The translations under genes and the position numbers were made by a program. The notes beneath the pieces were generated by a model. The model ran no database searches and was not told the origin of the DNA. It saw only the letters and a program-made list of their open reading frames with translations. A DNA stretch of 64,000 nucleotides, taken from Oceanococcus sp041619555. GTDB taxonomy: Bacteria; Pseudomonadota; Gammaproteobacteria; Nevskiales; Oceanococcaceae. This document shows, piece by piece, positions 60,534 to 64,000 of the stretch; position 1 is the stretch's first letter; the number at the start of each line of letters is the position of its first letter. The stretch lies in contig JBFKDQ010000003.1 of the NCBI GenBank assembly GCA_041619555.1, forward strand, positions 1 to 64,000, in the 5' to 3' direction.

Positions 60534-62398
60534 GGGCTTGGCTCCTCTGGGGCGGGGACGCCCAGTGCATGATCCATGATGCGACGAACGATCGGGGCGG
60601 CCACCGCGCTGCCGCTGCCACTGTGCTCCGCAATGGCGGCGACCGCAATGCGTGGCGCGTCGGCGGGAGCATAGCCGACGAAGAGACTGTGGTCCCGCAG
60701 ATGCAGCGGCACATCGGACAGCTGCGGTGCTTCATCGTCTTCCTGCGACAGACCGGCAACCTGGGCGGTGCCGGTCTTGCCGGCGATCTGATAGGTCGCG
60801 CCCAGGGCCATGCGTCGGGCGGTGCCGGTGGGGCCGTGGATGACTCCGATCATCGCATCATGCACGGTGCGCCAGTGGCGATCACGCTTCAGCTTGATCG
60901 CCGCGCGCCGTGCGGTGCTGGTGTATCGCTGCTCGCCGCTGACCTCGTCTTCCACGCTGTGGAGCAGATGAGGTGTGCCAGCATGGCCCTGGGTTGCGAT
61001 CTGCGCCGTGGCGAAGGCCAGCTGCAAGGGGGTGGTGAGCATGAAGCCCTGGCCGATGCCGATATTCAGGGTTTCTCCGGGAAACCAGGATTCCGCCCGG
61101 GCGCGCATTTTCCAGGCTCGCGATGGCAGCAGGCCAGAACCTTCATTGGGTAGATCGATGCCGGTCGGGGCGCCGAGCCCGAATTGCTGAAGGAAATCGT
61201 GGATGGGATCGATCTCCAGCTGATGTGCGAGGTCATAGAAATAGACATCACAGGATTGCGCGATGGCTTCGTGAACATCCACCGGGCCATGGCCGCGTCG
61301 TTTCCAGTCGCGGTGCTTGCGGTTGTTGTCCGGCAGCTGGTAGTAGCCAGGACAGTTCACTCGGGTCCTGGTGTGGAAAATCTCGTGATCCAGTCCGGCC
61401 AGCGCCATCAGCGGTTTGATCGTTGAGCCGGGCGGATACTGGCCCTGAATCGCGCGATGAAACAGGGGCCGGTTGGTGTCATCGGTCAGTTTTTGAAAGC
61501 CGCGGTGGCTGATGCCGTCGACAAACAGTGAAGGATCGAAGCTCGGCACCGAGACCATGGCCAGGATCTCGCCGGTGTGCACGTCCAGGGCCACCGCCGC
61601 GCCATTGCGGTCGGCAAAAGCAGCCTCGGCGACCCGTTGCAGTTCGGCGTCCAGGGTCAGGTGCAAGGTCTTGCCGGCGGTAGCCGGGGTGTACTCCAGT
61701 TCCCGCAGGCGGCGTCCGGAGGCGTTGGCTTCGACCAGCTGGCGGCCCGGCAGGCCGTGGAGCAGGGACTCATAGCGAAATTCGATGCCCGTTTTGCCGA
61801 TGTAGGAGGCGCCGCGGTAGCGTTCGGCGTCGACTCTCTCCAGGTCGCGCGCGGTAATGCCCCCAACGTATCCGATCAGATGCGCGGTTGCGGAGCCGAG
61901 CGGGTAGTTGCGGGTCAGGCCTGCCCGCACATAGACCCCGTCCAGGCGTTGACGGTTGACTTCGATCCGCGCCACTTCCTCCTGGCTGAGCTTAAGTTTG
62001 AGTGGCACCTGCTCGAATTCTGCGGATCGCCTGGCACGGGCAAGAAAGCGCTCCCTCTCCATGTCGCTGATTGGCACCAGTTCGGCCAAAAGGTCCAGGC
62101 TGGCGTCAAGATCGGCGATCTGTTCAGGTACCAGTTCCAATCGATAGGCCGGCAGATTCTCTGCCAAAACCACCCCGTTGCGATCGAAGATCAGGCCGCG
62201 GACGCTGGGGACAGGCTGTGCCCGCATGCGATTGTCATTTGAGCGGGTGGCGAAGTATTCGTGCTGCACCGTCTGCAGTTGCAGCAGACGGGTCAGAAGG
62301 ATGCCCAGCAGCAGCAGGATGAACAGGCCGGCAACGACAATGCGGGTGCCAAACCCCTGTCGTTCTTCGTATGTGTTCTTGAAAGTGACCCCTGACAT
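60530..62398 (-). CDS. mrdA: Penicillin-binding protein 2 (MrdA)
   Basis: PBP2 is the class B transpeptidase of the elongasome. The 622-residue product has an N-terminal membrane helix (about 20-38), a pedestal domain (SVRGLIFDRNGVVLAENLP) and the transpeptidase domain with STIK (Ser325-Lys328), SCD (382-384) and KTG (541-543). The length fits the family (633 in E. coli). mreD lies 68 bases upstream in the transcription direction. Confidence 0.96.
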   Translation of the reverse strand: MSGVTFKNTYEERQGFGTRIVVAGLFILLLLGILLTRLLQLQTVQHEYFATRSNDNRMRAQPVPSVRGLIFDRNGVVLAENLPAYRLELVPEQIADLDASLDLLAELVPISDMERERFLARARRSAEFEQVPLKLKLSQEEVARIEVNRQRLDGVYVRAGLTRNYPLGSATAHLIGYVGGITARDLERVDAERYRGASYIGKTGIEFRYESLLHGLPGRQLVEANASGRRLRELEYTPATAGKTLHLTLDAELQRVAEAAFADRNGAAVALDVHTGEILAMVSVPSFDPSLFVDGISHRGFQKLTDDTNRPLFHRAIQGQYPPGSTIKPLMALAGLDHEIFHTRTRVNCPGYYQLPDNNRKHRDWKRRGHGPVDVHEAIAQSCDVYFYDLAHQLEIDPIHDFLQQFGLGAPTGIDLPNEGSGLLPSRAWKMRARAESWFPGETLNIGIGQGFMLTTPLQLAFATAQIATQGHAGTPHLLHSVEDEVSGEQRYTSTARRAAIKLKRDRHWRTVHDAMIGVIHGPTGTARRMALGATYQIAGKTGTAQVAGLSQEDDEAPQLSDVPLHLRDHSLFVGYAPADAPRIAVAAIAEHSGSGSAVAAPIVRRIMDHALGVPAPEEPSP

Positions 62399-62466
62399 TC
62401 TGTCTAGTGTTCCATCGCGAAGCGCGGAGTTTGGCGCATGAGCACGGCGCTCGGCAGCCTCCAGCG

Positions 62467-62943
62467 CTAATGATGCTGGGGGCGGTCCAGAAGTGCAAAA
62501 GAAGCGGTGATGAGAGGCCAGAACAGGCTGGTGCTGAGTGCCGGAATCCAGCGCCAGCTGGGATCAATGCTTTGCCCGACCAGACTGTCCAGCCAGAGCA
62601 GCAGCGCCTGGTATGCCGCCCACAGAGGCGCCAGCGCAATCATCTGCTGGGCCGCCGGAAACAGCAGCAGGGTGGGGCGCAGCTTGAGGGCGGTGTAGCT
62701 GAGCAGGCTCAGCACCAGGGCGTGCTGGCCAAGCACGGTGGCGTAGGTCACATCCAGAACCAGGCCCAGGCCGAAGCCCCAGAGGATGCCGAAACGCGAT
62801 GGCGTGCTGAGGCATAGATAGGTCAGCACCAGCGGCACCAGGGCGGGGCGGCCGATCGCCAGGAATGCCGGCAGCGGCAGGGCGGTCAGGATCAGGGCAA
62901 TGCACAGCGCGCATAAGGCGCTTGGCCAGGCCACCGGATTCAT
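62467..62943 (-). CDS. mreD: Rod shape-determining protein MreD
   Basis: The 158-residue inner-membrane protein has about five hydrophobic segments and matches MreD in size and position, directly after mreC (6-base gap). Recognisable is FGILWGFGLGLVLDVTYATVLGQHAL, of which LGLVLDVTYATVLGQHAL is the best part. MreD links the cytoskeleton to the wall-building enzymes of the elongasome. Confidence 0.9.
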   Translation of the reverse strand: MNPVAWPSALCALCIALILTALPLPAFLAIGRPALVPLVLTYLCLSTPSRFGILWGFGLGLVLDVTYATVLGQHALVLSLLSYTALKLRPTLLLFPAAQQMIALAPLWAAYQALLLWLDSLVGQSIDPSWRWIPALSTSLFWPLITASFALLDRPQHH

Positions 62944-62949
62944 GCGGCT

Positions 62950-63858
62950 TTACTGCGCCGATGCGATGTGATCCGGGGTTGCGGCTGGATCAAGCAGTTG
63001 CGCGGTGCTGGGCGCCGGCACGCCCTGGCGAACCAGCAGAACCTCGTGGCCATGCTGCAGGCGCGCCGCTGGCGAAGCGGCAATCTTGAGAAAATGTTCG
63101 CCGGGCTGATGTTCGACGGTTTCGATGATCGCGACCGGATAGCCGGCCGGATATTTGCCGCCGAGGCCGGAGCTGACCAGCAGGTCGCCGGCCTGGATGT
63201 CCGAATTGGCCGGCAGGAAGGGCAATTGCAGCACTGCCGAGCCGTTGCCGTGCACGACGGTGCGCAAGCCATTGCGATTGACCTGTACCGGTACGCCCTG
63301 GTTCTCGTCGGTGATCAACACCGCGGTCGAGGAGTAGGGCGTGACTTCGATGATCTGGCCGACGATGCCGTGCGCATCCAGCAGGGCCTGGCCGTCGAAA
63401 ACACCATCGCGCTTGCCGCGATTGATCCGGATGCGCTGTTGATAGGGATCCAGGCTGGTGGCCTGGATTTCGCCGATCATCACCGCCTGATGCACGCTCT
63501 TGGTTGAATGCAGCATTGCGCGCATGCGGCGGTTCTCCTCCTCGAGGACGACCAGGCGTTGCAGGCGCGCGTTCAGGCGCAGATGTTCGTGACGAAGGGC
63601 ATCGTTCTGGACGATCAGTTCTTCGCGGGTGCTGAAGTGCTTGCCCAGATCATGGGCCCGACGCGGCAGATCGCTGATCCAGAAGATCGGGGCGAGAGCG
63701 ACGGAAATCGCGTCGCGGGCGCTGTCCAGATCCTGATTGCCCTGAGCGAAAATCATCAGTCCGGCGGCGGTCAGGCTGGCCAGCGACAGCTTGACGATGA
63801 GCAGTGGGCCGCGCGAAAAGATCGGTCTGGCATGGTCGTCAAACTGATAGTCGCTCAA
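62950..63858 (-). CDS. mreC: Rod shape-determining protein MreC
   Basis: The 302-residue product has an N-terminal membrane helix (about 24-42), a coiled coil (about 70-115; EELIVQNDALRHEHLRLNAR) and a beta-rich periplasmic domain with GVVGQIIEV-like segments (HGIVGQIIEVTPYSSTAVLI) and LLVSSGLGGKYPAGYPV. MreC binds and activates PBP2-RodA. The frame begins with TTG (SDYQFDDHAR), and GGAG lies eight bases upstream; no ATG fits. mreB would be expected beyond the window edge. Confidence 0.93.
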   Translation of the reverse strand: MSDYQFDDHARPIFSRGPLLIVKLSLASLTAAGLMIFAQGNQDLDSARDAISVALAPIFWISDLPRRAHDLGKHFSTREELIVQNDALRHEHLRLNARLQRLVVLEEENRRMRAMLHSTKSVHQAVMIGEIQATSLDPYQQRIRINRGKRDGVFDGQALLDAHGIVGQIIEVTPYSSTAVLITDENQGVPVQVNRNGLRTVVHGNGSAVLQLPFLPANSDIQAGDLLVSSGLGGKYPAGYPVAIIETVEHQPGEHFLKIAASPAARLQHGHEVLLVRQGVPAPSTAQLLDPAATPDHIASAQ

Positions 63859-64000
63859 AATGGCGTCTCCAGGCAGTCGCGGGGCGGAACAAGGTTGGAT
63901 CGAATCATAGGTTCAAAACTACTTTGTCAGCAATGGCTTAGCCAAGGAAATGAAACCATCTTCTTAATCGGCGTGCGAGTTTTGTCAGGCGTGACTTGAC
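63859..64000. other. Non-coding end of the window upstream of mreC
   Basis: 142 bases remain before the window edge. They contain the ribosome-binding site of mreC and no convincing coding frame; the end of mreB is not visible here, so mreC may have its own promoter or a longer mreB-mreC spacer. Confidence 0.5.

Overview
The window looks like chromosomal DNA of a free-living gammaproteobacterium, by eye well above 60 % G+C. TonB-dependent receptors, a LpoB/YcfL cluster, the aroQ-accB-accC-prmA-fis-purH order and a cutA/dsbD-type locus together suggest the Xanthomonadales (Lysobacterales) or a close relative. This placement is inferred from gene content and order; no rRNA or tRNA gene is present to test it. 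I see no CRISPR array, insertion sequence or prophage.

Layout. 1-2350: the end of a COG3014-type gene, then YcfL-like and LpoB-like lipoproteins and a small barrel-like outer-membrane protein. 2513-7533: a HI0933-type flavoprotein, then on the minus strand a small lipoprotein followed by a large lipoprotein that fuses a beta-helix to a diheme cytochrome c. 7692-14941: mostly single genes (P450, MAPEG, DUF456, Spx/ArsC-like, hemolysin III, cold shock protein, dicarboxylate symporter, SDR, greB). 15026-21764 (minus): cutA, a stand-alone DsbD alpha domain, a TlpA-like thioredoxin, aroQ, accB, accC, prmA, fis, purH. 21821-26972 (plus): MATE exporter, msrC, ilvD, lgt, thyA. 26991-30515 (minus): a membrane protein combining a winged-helix DNA-binding domain, a Ser/Thr kinase and a TPR region, with a small secreted protein upstream. 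30907-36352 (minus): a secreted subtilase with a GlyGly-CTERM-like tail and a beta-propeller lipoprotein. 36443-43977 (minus): a tightly overlapping moxR/DUF58/Bat operon ending in a tandem GST-N protein. 44092-51789 (plus): an epimerase-like gene and two TonB-dependent receptors, the first with an N-terminal SH3b domain. 51879-63858 (minus): fabR, a REC-EAL protein, mlaA, mlaC, then lipB, ybeD, dacA, rlpA, mltB, rodA, mrdA, mreD and mreC, many overlapping by 1-4 bases.

Much of the window serves the cell envelope: cell elongation and wall remodelling (mreCD, mrdA, rodA, mltB, rlpA, dacA, lpoB), outer-membrane lipid balance (mlaA, mlaC, fabR), lipoprotein maturation (lgt) and outer-membrane uptake (two receptors). 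Fatty-acid and cofactor supply (accB, accC, lipB) sits beside it.

The least ordinary items are the SH3b-TonB receptor fusion, the winged-helix/kinase/TPR protein, the dsbD locus reduced to its alpha domain, the beta-helix/diheme fusion, a Bat VWA protein with a degraded metal site, and an intergenic segment near 10.7-10.87 kb with mutually exclusive hairpins ahead of a T-run. No complete new system is proven; these are the places to look first.
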